64,000 bases of DNA from Lachnospiraceae bacterium. Lineage in GTDB: Bacteria > Bacillota > Clostridia > Lachnospirales > Lachnospiraceae. This document shows, piece by piece, positions 17,842 through 26,822 of this stretch (positions are counted from its first letter, which is position 1; each line of letters begins with the position of its first letter). Where the stretch lies: contig JAIKXN010000023.1 of the NCBI GenBank assembly GCA_024684055.1, positions 53,366-117,365 of the forward strand. The letters run 5' to 3'. The position numbers and the translations under genes are program-made. The notes beneath the pieces are model-generated. The model ran no database searches, had not been told where the DNA came from, and saw only the letters and a list, made by a program, of their open reading frames with translations.

Positions 17842-19493
17842 GTTCGTTTTCCCCTTTCACAAGACTTCATCAGTCTTACATATTCATCTATAAATCTTTT
17901 TGCAACTTCTTTCTTGTTCTGGGTATGGATCTCGTTATATTCTCCGAGATCGTAAAGTTCAACGCACGCAGATTTCTTGATTTTGTCACATGCTCTCTGC
18001 TGCGCATCGCGAAGATTTTCCCAGTCATCTCCGGGAATTTCCCATGATTCCCCTCTGAAGTACGGAAGTCTGGCGAACAGGAAAGGAACATCCCTGTTAA
18101 AGAGATCTCGCCACTCTTTTACCATATCGATCATAAGATATTCGTAATCTTCGGGGTATCTTGTATTGGATTCGCCCTGATAAAACAGTACGCTGTTAAA
18201 CGTAATGTTTCTCAAAGGATATATCATCTTGTTATACAAAGCCGTAGGCATCCATGTAAAGAATTTCTGAGGTCCCATGGGTTCCTCGATTGCGGCAACT
18301 CTTGCAATCCATATTCCTTCAAGGGAAATCTCTTCGTCGTCGGCCTTGATGCAGTAAGGCATGTCTTCCTTGAATTCTCCGACATTATTGTTAATGATGA
18401 CACGAACCGTAATAACATTCTTTCCGGGTTTTAAAATACCTGCTTTGAGTTCATATCTTCTGGGCGGATAAAAATAATCCGTACGTCCCACAAGGACGCC
18501 GTTAACATATGTCTGATCGGCATCAACAATGGTACCGAGTCTTAACTGAACATCCCTTCCGCAGAATTCTTCGGGAACATATACGGTTCTTTGAACCCAT
18601 ACGGTTCCGATTCTGTTTTTAAGAACGTTGTTAAGCCAGGATTCGGGAACTTTTATTTCCACGCCTCCCTTAATCTCTTCTTCGCTCCATTCATGGTCAT
18701 ACCATTTTTCGCTAAGACCTATATCGTCTTCATCCGTTTTCCTATTCCAGTTCGTAATATTGTCAAGATCCTTTTTGATGGTCTTTTCAACATATGCTCT
18801 GTTTTTGTTTATCTCAATGGTCTCTTCGTAGCACATCTTGCAGGAATCGTTAAGCATGCATTCGCACTTTAACGGTCTTCCCTCTTCTTTGGCTTTCTTA
18901 CGAAGCTTTGCACCTGTTTTGATGAGTCTTTCCTCACTCATAAAAGCTTCTATATGAGTTCCGCCGACTGCGGCATGAACGAGTCCCACAGGCACTTTGT
19001 CTATATCGTATTTTAACTGAGCAAAATAAAAACCGAGAGCGCTGAATTCCATTACTGCTTTTTCGTCAGCACTTATCCATTCTCCGCTTTCCGTAATCTC
19101 ATCGGGCGCGTCGAATCTGAATTCCTTGGGCATCTGAAACTTTCTGATGTAAGGATAATCAATCCCTTCGAGTTCTTCTTTATAAAGATCGAGGGTCCTG
19201 CTTACCGGAAGTTCCATATTAGACTGACCGGCAAGAAGAAATACATCGCCGACATACACATCGTTAATGATAAATCTGTCCGATTTATCGGATATATTTA
19301 TGGTATGCGGTCCGCCTTCGGGCATGGGATTAAGTCTTATAGAAAAATGACCCGTATGATCACATTCGCCTTCATAAATATTCTTATCAAAGTACAATCT
19401 GATCTCTTCGTTGGGTGTAGCCGTACCTTCAATGATGTTTACGGCATTCCTCTGAATGATCATTCCGTCGCTGTATATTGCGGATAATTTCAT
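17838..19493 (-). CDS. SASA-domain carbohydrate acetylesterase with jelly-roll insert
   Basis: Related to sialate O-acetylesterases and acetylxylan esterases (SGNH-like SASA fold). The nucleophile motif GQSNM has Ser91, a second block FYQGESN is found near residue 430, and the C-terminal catalytic His523 sits in EIHTQNK, where the more common residue at 521 would be Asp. Between these halves, about 270-385, is a beta-galactosidase-like sugar-binding jelly roll. No signal peptide is visible, so it acts in the cytosol. Together with GH67 it probably deacetylates imported glucuronoxylan fragments; sialate is an unlikely substrate here. Confidence 0.83.
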   Translation of the reverse strand: MKLSAIYSDGMIIQRNAVNIIEGTATPNEEIRLYFDKNIYEGECDHTGHFSIRLNPMPEGGPHTINISDKSDRFIINDVYVGDVFLLAGQSNMELPVSRTLDLYKEELEGIDYPYIRKFQMPKEFRFDAPDEITESGEWISADEKAVMEFSALGFYFAQLKYDIDKVPVGLVHAAVGGTHIEAFMSEERLIKTGAKLRKKAKEEGRPLKCECMLNDSCKMCYEETIEINKNRAYVEKTIKKDLDNITNWNRKTDEDDIGLSEKWYDHEWSEEEIKGGVEIKVPESWLNNVLKNRIGTVWVQRTVYVPEEFCGRDVQLRLGTIVDADQTYVNGVLVGRTDYFYPPRRYELKAGILKPGKNVITVRVIINNNVGEFKEDMPYCIKADDEEISLEGIWIARVAAIEEPMGPQKFFTWMPTALYNKMIYPLRNITFNSVLFYQGESNTRYPEDYEYLMIDMVKEWRDLFNRDVPFLFARLPYFRGESWEIPGDDWENLRDAQQRACDKIKKSACVELYDLGEYNEIHTQNKKEVAKRFIDEYVRLMKSCERGKRT

Positions 19494-19521
19494 TTTAGCC
19501 CCCGTTTTCCGTATTTGAAAA

Positions 19522-21555
19522 TCAGTAAAGCTCTCTGCCCTTTTCGTCTTCTATCAGAGTCTTTCTGTAGAAATAACTGTTAATCACATCCCGCCATTCT
19601 TTGGAATGCATCAGCTGATGTTCGAATCTGGCAGTAACTCTCTCAAATACATCTTCATTTACAAGACCTTTTAATGTGTTCCATAATCCGGACATATATT
19701 CAACATCTTCGGCACCTTCAAAATGAGTATCGTAAATATGCTGAATAATTGTTTTTCCGGACCTAAGAATATAATTATACGGCATTCTGTGGAAAAACAA
19801 AAGAAGTTCTTCGGGGCAGGTATCTGCCGATGAATATAATTCCGCATTTTCTTTTCTGTACTGCGTCGTAAATCCTGTGCCTTTTTCGGTTCTGTCTATA
19901 CCGATGGCCCTGCAGTCCGCCTTATGATATGTGCCCCAGACAGAATATTCGTAGCCGTCAACATCGGGGCCGTAATGATTGTTGGGAACAACCATCCATC
20001 CGATTCCGAGAGGTGCGTTGTATTTTTCGTATGCAGGCCAGGATTTCATGAGGATCTCGACCGTAACGTCCGTAATTCTATCTCCGTTTATTTTCTTAAA
20101 ACTTTCCTCTCCCATCGCTGAAGCCATATAAAGCCTTGCCCAGTCATAAGCAATTTCTTCCGATGAAAGCGATGTATTAAACGAAAGTTTTCCGAAGCCG
20201 TAAAGATTGGCGCCGGCCAGATCGTGTCCCGTCCAGTTGAAATCATTGCCTGTATTGCAGACCGCAGCCATTCCCGCATATCTGTTACCCATGGCACGTC
20301 CTGAAACGATGTCTGCAACACTTGCTTCATTCATATGAGTATTGAACGAAAGAACTTCCTTGAACCAGGGGATGAGGTAACATACATGTCTCTGCTGACC
20401 TGTATATTCCTGTGCTATCTGAACTTCAAGGATCTGATTGGTATGTTCCATGCCTCCAAAAAGAGGTGAAACAGGTTCTCTGACCTGGAAATCCATGGGT
20501 CCGTTCTTTATCTGCAATACGACATTATCTTCAAACTGTCCGTCAAGTGCATGGAAATAATCATATCCCGCTCTGGCCCTGTCTGTCTTGGTATCTCTCC
20601 AGTCCTGTCTGCAGTTGTATACAAAACATCTCCAGATAATTATTCCGCCAAATGGCGCTATCGCTTTTGCAAGCATATTAGCACCATCAGCCTGATTGCG
20701 TCCGTAGGTAAAAGGACCGGGACGTCCTTCCGAATCTGCTTTTACGAGAAATCCTCCAAGCGAAGGAACATTTTCGTAGATTTCGCTGCATCTTTCTTTC
20801 CACCAGGAAATCACACGCTCGTCGAGAGGATCTGCGGTTTCAATGCCGTATTCCATCGGAAGCGCATAGTTAATGCTTACAAAAAGAGATATTCCGTATC
20901 CGTTAAAAATCTCGGAAAGATTTCTCAAATCTTCATAATGTTTTTCGGAAATAAGATAAGAAGCCTCTCCCTTTACATTTACGTTGTTGATAACAACTGC
21001 ATTTATTCCGACAGATGAAACCGCTCTTGCATACATCACGGTTCTGTCGTTCACAAGAACTTTATTGTCTTCAAAGAAAAACGAATTTCCCGAGTATCCC
21101 CTTTCTATATCCCCGGGCATATTGTCCCAGTGATTGAGCATTCTTAAAGGATTGTCGGGTATGACTTTTTCATCAACATTCCCGGTAAGTTTTCCCAGTC
21201 TCAATAACTCGATAAATCTGAAAATACCATATAAAAGACCGTTGTATCCGCCGGCTTCTATCGAATAACCCTTATCGGTCGAGAAAACATGATATCCTTC
21301 TTTTCCTAAATCTTTTTCGGGAGTAAAATTAATAAAGAGACCGTTCTTCATCTCATTTTCATTCGAACAGAAATTGATCTTTCTGTCCAGAATAACAGAG
21401 AAAGCCGTTTCGATCTCTTTTTTAGCATTAAGAAAAACAGGATTATTTTCATCAAATGAAACAAAGCAGACGTTGCAGAGACAATCTGCGATGTTTTTTT
21501 CAAAATCATCCGATACAGACAGTTTTTTGTAATTAAGCCATAAAGAATTATACAT
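19522..21555 (-). CDS. Alpha-glucuronidase, GH67
   Basis: Removes (4-O-methyl-)glucuronic acid from the non-reducing-end xylose of aldouronic acids. The 677-residue protein covers the whole family: N-terminal GH67N domain (about 1-115), NHWDN and ERGYSG blocks (141-155), and the catalytic barrel. The probable acid Glu276 is in KADSEGRPGP and the two bases are Asp355 in MDFQVREP and Glu383 in IAQEYTGQ; their 28-residue spacing equals that in the Cellvibrio enzyme. No signal peptide, so it is intracellular and depends on the importer. First gene of the GH67-esterase-GntR operon. Its ribosome site is weak (GGAAAG). Confidence 0.95.
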   Translation of the reverse strand: MYNSLWLNYKKLSVSDDFEKNIADCLCNVCFVSFDENNPVFLNAKKEIETAFSVILDRKINFCSNENEMKNGLFINFTPEKDLGKEGYHVFSTDKGYSIEAGGYNGLLYGIFRFIELLRLGKLTGNVDEKVIPDNPLRMLNHWDNMPGDIERGYSGNSFFFEDNKVLVNDRTVMYARAVSSVGINAVVINNVNVKGEASYLISEKHYEDLRNLSEIFNGYGISLFVSINYALPMEYGIETADPLDERVISWWKERCSEIYENVPSLGGFLVKADSEGRPGPFTYGRNQADGANMLAKAIAPFGGIIIWRCFVYNCRQDWRDTKTDRARAGYDYFHALDGQFEDNVVLQIKNGPMDFQVREPVSPLFGGMEHTNQILEVQIAQEYTGQQRHVCYLIPWFKEVLSFNTHMNEASVADIVSGRAMGNRYAGMAAVCNTGNDFNWTGHDLAGANLYGFGKLSFNTSLSSEEIAYDWARLYMASAMGEESFKKINGDRITDVTVEILMKSWPAYEKYNAPLGIGWMVVPNNHYGPDVDGYEYSVWGTYHKADCRAIGIDRTEKGTGFTTQYRKENAELYSSADTCPEELLLFFHRMPYNYILRSGKTIIQHIYDTHFEGAEDVEYMSGLWNTLKGLVNEDVFERVTARFEHQLMHSKEWRDVINSYFYRKTLIEDEKGRELY

Positions 21556-21589
21556 AAGTTCACACTTTCCAAACTGTAAAATATGTAGT

Positions 21590-21607
21590 ATACTTGTATT
21601 TCAGTAC
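21590..21607 (-). promoter_or_regulatory. Half-conserved GntR-like operator upstream of GH67
   Basis: ATACTTGTATTTCAGTAC: the left half matches the GntR-type operator exactly, the right half at 5 of 9 positions. It lies 35 nt before the GH67 start, in the 158-nt divergent region shared with the DUF624 gene. It may mediate weaker or shared control. Confidence 0.4.
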
Positions 21608-21713
21608 AACATCATTCTACTACATTTAATTTTTTTGTCTACAGTTTTTATTTTATATTTATATGTATTTAAATGATCAGAGCCCGTAAAACAGCTTTAA
21701 GGCGGTATTTGTT

Positions 21714-22508
21714 ATGGATATTTTCAATTATGACGGTAAGATATATAAGTTCCTTGTGAAGTTCTGGAATATGGTCTGGATAAGTGTCCTCTGGATCGTC
21801 TGTTCCATTCCCATAGTCACCATGGGTGCCGCTTCAACCGCAGCATACTATTCAATGGTAAAAAGTGTTCGAAGCAACGAAGACCGAGCAACAAGGGATT
21901 TTTTCAAATCTTTTAAACAGAATTTCAAACAGGCGACGATCATGACGGTTATTTACCTCATCGTCGGCGTTTTGTTTGCTTTTGCGACGTATTTTTACTA
22001 CAACCGTTCCGGTTCTTTTAATCTCGGAATGCGCTGGTTTTTCTATATACTGATCCTCGTTTATCTTTGTACCGTAACGTATGCTTTTTCATGGCTTTCA
22101 AGATTTGAAATGACCACTTTCCATGCGTTAACATACCCGATTGCCATTACGCTTATGCACTTAAGATATTCGATCGGTCTGATTGTTTTCTGGGCAGCTT
22201 TGATAATTGCAGCTTACTGGTCATACAATACATTCCTTTTCGCTCCTCTTCTTTTGCTTGCACCCGGTCTTAAGTGTCTCCTCGACACCTTCCTTATCGA
22301 GCATCTTTTAAAGAAGTACGAGCCTATCGCAATGGGCGCTGAGGGAAATGAACAGAACGAAGATGTAAATGCTGAAGATTCTGAAAGCAAAGAATCAGAA
22401 AGCGAAGAATCAGAAAGTGAAGAATCAGCCGATTCTTCCAAAGAAAGATATAATCTTTTTAATGACGAAAACGAATCTTCGGACAGTGAAAACAGCAATG
22501 AAGTTTAA
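21714..22508 (+). CDS. YesL-like DUF624 membrane protein
   Basis: A 264-residue membrane protein with about five helices in the first 195 residues. Its opening (FNYDGKIYKFLVKFWNM, then a SIPIVTMGAASTAAYY segment) is characteristic of DUF624/YesL proteins, which are almost always encoded beside LplABC-type sugar importers in Firmicutes. The role is unknown; a helper of the transporter is a reasonable inference. The C-terminal 60 residues form a very acidic Glu/Ser-rich tail with repeated ESE units. It is divergent from GH67, with an AAGGCGG ribosome site. Confidence 0.82.
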   Translation: MDIFNYDGKIYKFLVKFWNMVWISVLWIVCSIPIVTMGAASTAAYYSMVKSVRSNEDRATRDFFKSFKQNFKQATIMTVIYLIVGVLFAFATYFYYNRSGSFNLGMRWFFYILILVYLCTVTYAFSWLSRFEMTTFHALTYPIAITLMHLRYSIGLIVFWAALIIAAYWSYNTFLFAPLLLLAPGLKCLLDTFLIEHLLKKYEPIAMGAEGNEQNEDVNAEDSESKESESEESESEESADSSKERYNLFNDENESSDSENSNEV

Positions 22509-22625
22509 AACTGTTCTTACAAAATTCGAATGATCCGATTGTTTGGAAAGACTGAAATTTACCGGGAATTCAAATAAATAAGCATATCATTAAACATAAA
22601 TACAAAAATCGAAAGAAGGAACAAT

Positions 22626-24026
22626 ATGAAACCTTTCATGGATGACGATTTTCTTTTATCAAATGAAACAGCAAAAAAACTTTATAACGATTGCGCAAAA
22701 GACATGCCGATAATAGATTATCACTGTCATATAGACGCTAAAGAAATCGCCGAAAACAAAGAGTTTAAAAACATAACCGAATTATGGCTCGGCGGCGATC
22801 ATTACAAGTGGCGTTTTATGAGAGCTGCAGGCATTAACGAAAAATACATAACAGGCGATGCATCAGATAAAGAGAAATTCCTCAAATGGATAAATGCGCT
22901 CTCTCTTGCTTTCGGCAATCCGCTTTATCACTGGAGCCACATGGAACTGAAAAAATATTTCGGCTTCGAAGGATATGTAACTTCCGATAAAGGGGAAGAA
23001 CTCTGGGAAAAATGCAACAGCATAATTTCATCGGGAAATTTCAGGGCAAAAGACATAATAAATATGTCAAATGTAAAGGTTCTCTGTACTACTGACGATC
23101 CCGCGGACTCTCTCGAATATCATGATATTATCAGAGAAGACTCATCCTTTTCATGCAAAGTACTTCCCGCATTCAGACCTGACAATGCAATGAATCTCGA
23201 AAAGAAGGAATTCACGGATTATATTTCAAAACTTTCAAAGGTATGCGGTTTTGAAATCAAATCTTACGAAGACCTTAAGGAAGCACTCAAAGAAAGAATG
23301 AAATTTTTTGACACCAAAGGATGCCGCCTTGCGGACCACGGTCTTGTTAACGTTCCATTCTTACCCGTTACGTATGAAGAAGCAGACGGTATTTTTAAGA
23401 AAAGACTTGAAGGTACAATCCCCTCTTTTGACGAATGCGAAAAGTTCAGAACTTCATTCCTTCTTTTCGTACACGAAGAATACGCAAAACTCGGCTGGGT
23501 CAGCCAGCTTCATTACGGATGCAAAAGAGACAATAACACAAAGATGTTCGAATCCGTCGGTCCCAACACCGGATACGACTGCATCGCATCCCGGGCAAGC
23601 GGAAACGAGCTTGCGGATTTTCTCGATGCGCTTAACAAAAAAAATGCACTCGGTAAAATAATCCTTTACAGTCTTAATCCGAATGATAATGAGATACTCG
23701 ATACAATCTGTGCATGCTTTCAGGATGGCGAATCTGTAAACAAAATCCAGCACGGAAGCGCATGGTGGTTTAACGATAATCTTGGCGGCATGTCAGACCA
23801 GCTTAAATCACTCGCCTTAAACGGAAATCTGCCGGGCTTTGTGGGAATGCTTACCGATTCGAGAAGTTTCGTTTCCTACACAAGACATGACTATTTCAGA
23901 AGAATTCTTGCCAATTACATAGGAAGTATTGTTGAAAACGGCGAATTCCCCGAAGATTACGAACTTCTCGAGAAGATAATCAAAGATATCTCGTACAATA
24001 ACGCCTTAAATTATTTTGGATTTTAG
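22626..24026 (+). CDS. uxaC: Glucuronate isomerase
   Basis: Isomerises D-glucuronate to D-fructuronate (or galacturonate to tagaturonate), the entry step for the sugar released by GH67. The 466-residue protein has the amidohydrolase-like metal site His33-x-His35 in DYHCHID and typical UxaC blocks downstream (TTDDP, AFRPD, QLHYG). It reads on the plus strand, with an AGAAGGA ribosome site, unlike the rest of the uronate genes. With UxuB, UxuA and the fused aldolase-kinase it completes the pathway within this window. Confidence 0.94.
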   Translation: MKPFMDDDFLLSNETAKKLYNDCAKDMPIIDYHCHIDAKEIAENKEFKNITELWLGGDHYKWRFMRAAGINEKYITGDASDKEKFLKWINALSLAFGNPLYHWSHMELKKYFGFEGYVTSDKGEELWEKCNSIISSGNFRAKDIINMSNVKVLCTTDDPADSLEYHDIIREDSSFSCKVLPAFRPDNAMNLEKKEFTDYISKLSKVCGFEIKSYEDLKEALKERMKFFDTKGCRLADHGLVNVPFLPVTYEEADGIFKKRLEGTIPSFDECEKFRTSFLLFVHEEYAKLGWVSQLHYGCKRDNNTKMFESVGPNTGYDCIASRASGNELADFLDALNKKNALGKIILYSLNPNDNEILDTICACFQDGESVNKIQHGSAWWFNDNLGGMSDQLKSLALNGNLPGFVGMLTDSRSFVSYTRHDYFRRILANYIGSIVENGEFPEDYELLEKIIKDISYNNALNYFGF

Positions 24027-24063
24027 AAAAATGCGAAACACTGCAGCAGGCAATCATTCTAAA

Positions 24064-24137
24064 AATCATAAACATATGAACCATGGATAACAGCCTGCTT
24101 AATCATAAACACATGAACCACTGATTACAAACCGCTT
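24064..24137. repeat. Two 37-bp imperfect tandem repeats
   Basis: 24064-24100 and 24101-24137 are adjacent copies matching at about 30 of 37 positions, beginning AATCATAAACA and ending in GCTT; a third partial copy (AATCATTT) follows. They occupy the gap between uxaC and the next gene. Function unknown; possibly a replication-slippage product or a remnant of a regulatory array. Confidence 0.7.
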
Positions 24138-24157
24138 AATCATTTAAGCCAAAAAAC

Positions 24158-24847
24158 ATGAACGATAAAAACCCCGTTAGACAAGCCAAAATCGAAAATT
24201 TCAAAAAAGCATCGGAACTGCCTTTAAAAAAGCGCATAAGATTCTACTGGGATTTTTTTAAGTTCTATCTCCTGGCGGCAGTGCTTCTCGCAGCATTTAT
24301 TTATATTGTTCTTACACAGATGGTTTTTGCTCCGAAAACGGTCTTTAACGGATATATAATAAACAGAAGTGCCGTAACGGTTATTTCCGATGATGAATTC
24401 ATCCGTTCCTTCCCCGCTTATTCGAATATCGACACAAAGAAAAACCGGATACTCTTCTCTTCCGACATGATATTAAACGACAGCGATCTCGAAGCAGCAG
24501 CCAAAATCGTCGCCACAATGAGTACGGGCGAAGTCGATGTTGTCATCTGCAATAAAGAAACCGCCGAACGTCTCGCACAGATGTATCTGATTTCAAATCT
24601 TGAACTCTATCCCGAATTAATGTCCGGATACAGTGAAAACCTGTTAACATACGACCATACAAAAAACGACACCGACGAAGATGATTCCTTTGGCATTAAA
24701 GCCTATGGTATCGATGTCTCCGACAGTGCCGCCTTAAAATCATTAAATGCCTTTAAGGAAGGCGAAAAAGTTTATATCTGTATCGGTAAAAATATAATGT
24801 TAAACGATCTGTCTCACGAATTTATTAAGTGGATCGCAAATCCTTAA
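24158..24847 (+). CDS. Single-pass membrane protein of unknown function
   Basis: Not recognised. The 229-residue product has a basic cytosolic N-terminus (about 1-34), one transmembrane helix (about 35-53) and a roughly 175-residue acidic extracytoplasmic domain. That domain has a repeated alternation of short beta-like and helical stretches, somewhat like a periplasmic-binding half-domain, but no motif that allows a name. No strong ribosome site is seen. It follows uxaC by 131 nt on the same strand and may be cotranscribed. Confidence 0.65.
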   Translation: MNDKNPVRQAKIENFKKASELPLKKRIRFYWDFFKFYLLAAVLLAAFIYIVLTQMVFAPKTVFNGYIINRSAVTVISDDEFIRSFPAYSNIDTKKNRILFSSDMILNDSDLEAAAKIVATMSTGEVDVVICNKETAERLAQMYLISNLELYPELMSGYSENLLTYDHTKNDTDEDDSFGIKAYGIDVSDSAALKSLNAFKEGEKVYICIGKNIMLNDLSHEFIKWIANP

Positions 24848-24865
24848 TCAGTCAGTATTTTTCTG

Positions 24866-24895
24866 CTGATTTCCCGATATTATTTCGGGCATCAG
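24866..24895 (+). terminator. Possible terminator between convergent genes
   Basis: Nested inverted repeats CTGAT...ATCAG and CCCGA...TCGGG form one interrupted stem with a 7-nt loop, followed on the plus strand by TTTGG. It separates the plus-strand gene ending at 24847 from the minus-strand gene ending at 24950. Confidence 0.45.
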
Positions 24896-24949
24896 TTTGG
24901 TCCGAATCAAAATTCTTCACGCACTGAATCTGAATTCAATCACTCTTTA

Positions 24950-26599
24950 CTATATAAGCGATTTGGCATCTTCATAGGACATGGGTTTTCCCCATACAAA
25001 TCCCTGAACATAATCACAGTTAAGATCTTTGATATACTCAAGCTGGTTTACTGTTTCTACACCTTCGAGTACAACCTTGCAGTTGAGAAGATGACCCATG
25101 GATCCGATCGAATTGATAAAGTCTCTGTTGACCTTTCCTTTTTCAATATCATCCACAAGGCTCTTGTCGACTTTAAGCAGATCCACGGAAAGATTCATAA
25201 GTCTTGCAAGCGATGCATATCCGGTTCCGAAGTCATCAAGCGCAACCTTAACCCCGAGATTCTTTAATTCTTTGATATTCTTTACCGTCTGGTCCTGCGA
25301 ATCCTCAAAAGAATATTCCGTAATTTCTATCTCGAGATTTTTGGGAGGAAATCCGTTATCGTCCAGACATTTCTTAACTATCGAAACGAACTCGGGACGT
25401 GAAATTCCGTTAGCCGAAATATTTACCGATATGGTTAATTCGTATGATGCGTTTTTAACCAGCGAAGCAAATTCTTTGGTTACAAAATTCAATACATATT
25501 CGTCTATCGAGAAAATAAGATTGGATTTTTCCGCAACGGGAATAAACTGTCCCGGGCTTATCCTTCCGCCCTCGGGAGAATTCATTCTGATAAGAGATTC
25601 GAAACCTCTGAGTTTTTTATCATTAACGGAAAACTGGGGCTGATATTCAAGGAAGAAATAATTCTCGTCATAAGCCTTCTTTATCATCTGCTCCATTTTC
25701 TTTTCTTCATGCATCTTCGAACTCATCTTCTCGTCGAAAACAGCTATTTTATTGCTGCCTTCGTCCATGGACTGCATCAAAGCCACATCCGCGCATTTGA
25801 AAAGATTTACGGAATCTTTTGCATCTTCGGGAAAATGTGCAATTCCGGCATTGCTTTCGATATAGCAGTCAAGATGAATTCCGTCATTCTGGATCTGAAT
25901 CTTTACATTCAGTTCTTCAAATATATTTTTAACGACTTCAAGAGCATTTACATCATTCTTAAGAAGAATCGCGAATTCCGAACCGCCTATTCTTCCTATA
26001 TTTCCATGTTCAGAAACAACCTTTTTCATTCTTGAGGCTGCAACTCTTAAAACCTGATCGCCAATATCATGACCGTAATCGTCATTAATCGCACGGAAGT
26101 TGTTGATCTGGTAATAAACCAGACTTCCGCTTTTCTTTTCTCTTATTCTTTTGTTGAGTACTTCATGGAAACCTACAGAATTCAGAAGTCCGGTTGCATA
26201 ATCGGTAATACTCTTCTTTTTGGCTCTTCGTAAAAGGTAACCGATAAGAAGGACAACAACAAGAGCAAGAAGTCCGTTTAAAACTCCCGGAACTGGTGCG
26301 AGATTTCGCGACATAATAATTTTGAATGATGTCATTGTCGCCATCAGAGAAACGAGAATGGCTGAAACAGCTGCTCCGAAATAGCAGTCAACGCAGGCCA
26401 TCATAATACAGCACATAAGTGTAAAGGTCTGTATCGTTCCCTGAAGACTGTTAAACGGAATTTCAACTTTTCCTATATTAACCGTGCCCGAAATATCGCG
26501 GTGAGCCGAACCTAAAATGATTACGAGAGCTTCTCCGATCAGGCTCAGACACAGCAAAAGGCCAACCAGTATGGTCTTATGTTCTTTTAATTTGTTCAT
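24950..26599 (-). CDS. Membrane GGDEF-EAL protein, probable c-di-GMP phosphodiesterase
   Basis: A 549-residue protein: about four membrane helices in residues 8-125, a GGDEF domain (130-290) and an EAL domain (300-549). The GGDEF signature reads GGSEF (205-209); loss of the metal-binding acidic residue and the absent I-site argue against cyclase activity. The EAL domain looks complete: Glu334 (ESL), Asn393, Glu425, Asp455-Asp456 in DDFGTG, Lys476, Glu512 and Gln532. The likely role is therefore c-di-GMP hydrolysis, with the degenerate domain as a GTP sensor, as known in other GGDEF-EAL proteins. The ATG at 26599 has a GGGGGAG site; the longer frame reaches into the promoter. Confidence 0.88.
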   Translation of the reverse strand: MNKLKEHKTILVGLLLCLSLIGEALVIILGSAHRDISGTVNIGKVEIPFNSLQGTIQTFTLMCCIMMACVDCYFGAAVSAILVSLMATMTSFKIIMSRNLAPVPGVLNGLLALVVVLLIGYLLRRAKKKSITDYATGLLNSVGFHEVLNKRIREKKSGSLVYYQINNFRAINDDYGHDIGDQVLRVAASRMKKVVSEHGNIGRIGGSEFAILLKNDVNALEVVKNIFEELNVKIQIQNDGIHLDCYIESNAGIAHFPEDAKDSVNLFKCADVALMQSMDEGSNKIAVFDEKMSSKMHEEKKMEQMIKKAYDENYFFLEYQPQFSVNDKKLRGFESLIRMNSPEGGRISPGQFIPVAEKSNLIFSIDEYVLNFVTKEFASLVKNASYELTISVNISANGISRPEFVSIVKKCLDDNGFPPKNLEIEITEYSFEDSQDQTVKNIKELKNLGVKVALDDFGTGYASLARLMNLSVDLLKVDKSLVDDIEKGKVNRDFINSIGSMGHLLNCKVVLEGVETVNQLEYIKDLNCDYVQGFVWGKPMSYEDAKSLI

Positions 26600-26705
26600 A
26601 CAACTCACTCCCCCGTTTTTCACACTTTTTTTCCGAAAACTGTTTTCATACTTTGGTTCCCGAAAAATGCGCGAAAAAAAGCAAGCTATTCTGAATAGCT
26701 CTTCT

Positions 26706-26734
26706 ATTATACGATTTGCATAACAATTAAACAA
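26706..26734 (-). promoter_or_regulatory. Promoter of the GGDEF-EAL gene
   Basis: On the minus strand: TTGTTT (26729-26734), a 17-nt spacer and TATAAT (26706-26711), leaving an untranslated leader of about 100 nt before the ATG at 26599. Confidence 0.65.
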
Positions 26735-26754
26735 TAGTAATAAGCCACAAAAAA

Positions 26755-26777
26755 GCCGATTTTCTTTGAAAACCGAC
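26755..26777 (-). terminator. Intrinsic terminator after the DUF5808 gene
   Basis: A 10-bp stem with two G-U/T-G pairs (GCCGATTTTC / GAAAACCGAC), a 3-nt loop and T-runs on both sides. On the minus strand it follows the gene ending at 26823, and it lies just upstream of the GGDEF-EAL promoter. Confidence 0.75.
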
Positions 26778-26822
26778 CTTTTTTCATTATTTATTTAAGA
26801 TTTTCCGCACAAAAGACGGACA

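Noticed and set aside
17838..19493. True sialate O-acetylesterase of a sialic acid locus
   Set aside because: No sialate lyase, epimerase or kinase is near; all neighbours point to glucuronoxylan, so an acetylxylan-oligosaccharide substrate is more likely.
21714..22508. DUF624 protein as an ABC permease subunit
   Set aside because: It lacks the EAA loop and matches the YesL/DUF624 pattern instead; both permeases of the importer are already present.
26600..26734. N-terminal extension of the GGDEF-EAL protein
   Set aside because: The extended frame would begin at the -35 box of the likely promoter and has no ribosome site, while the ATG at 26599 has GGGGGAG.
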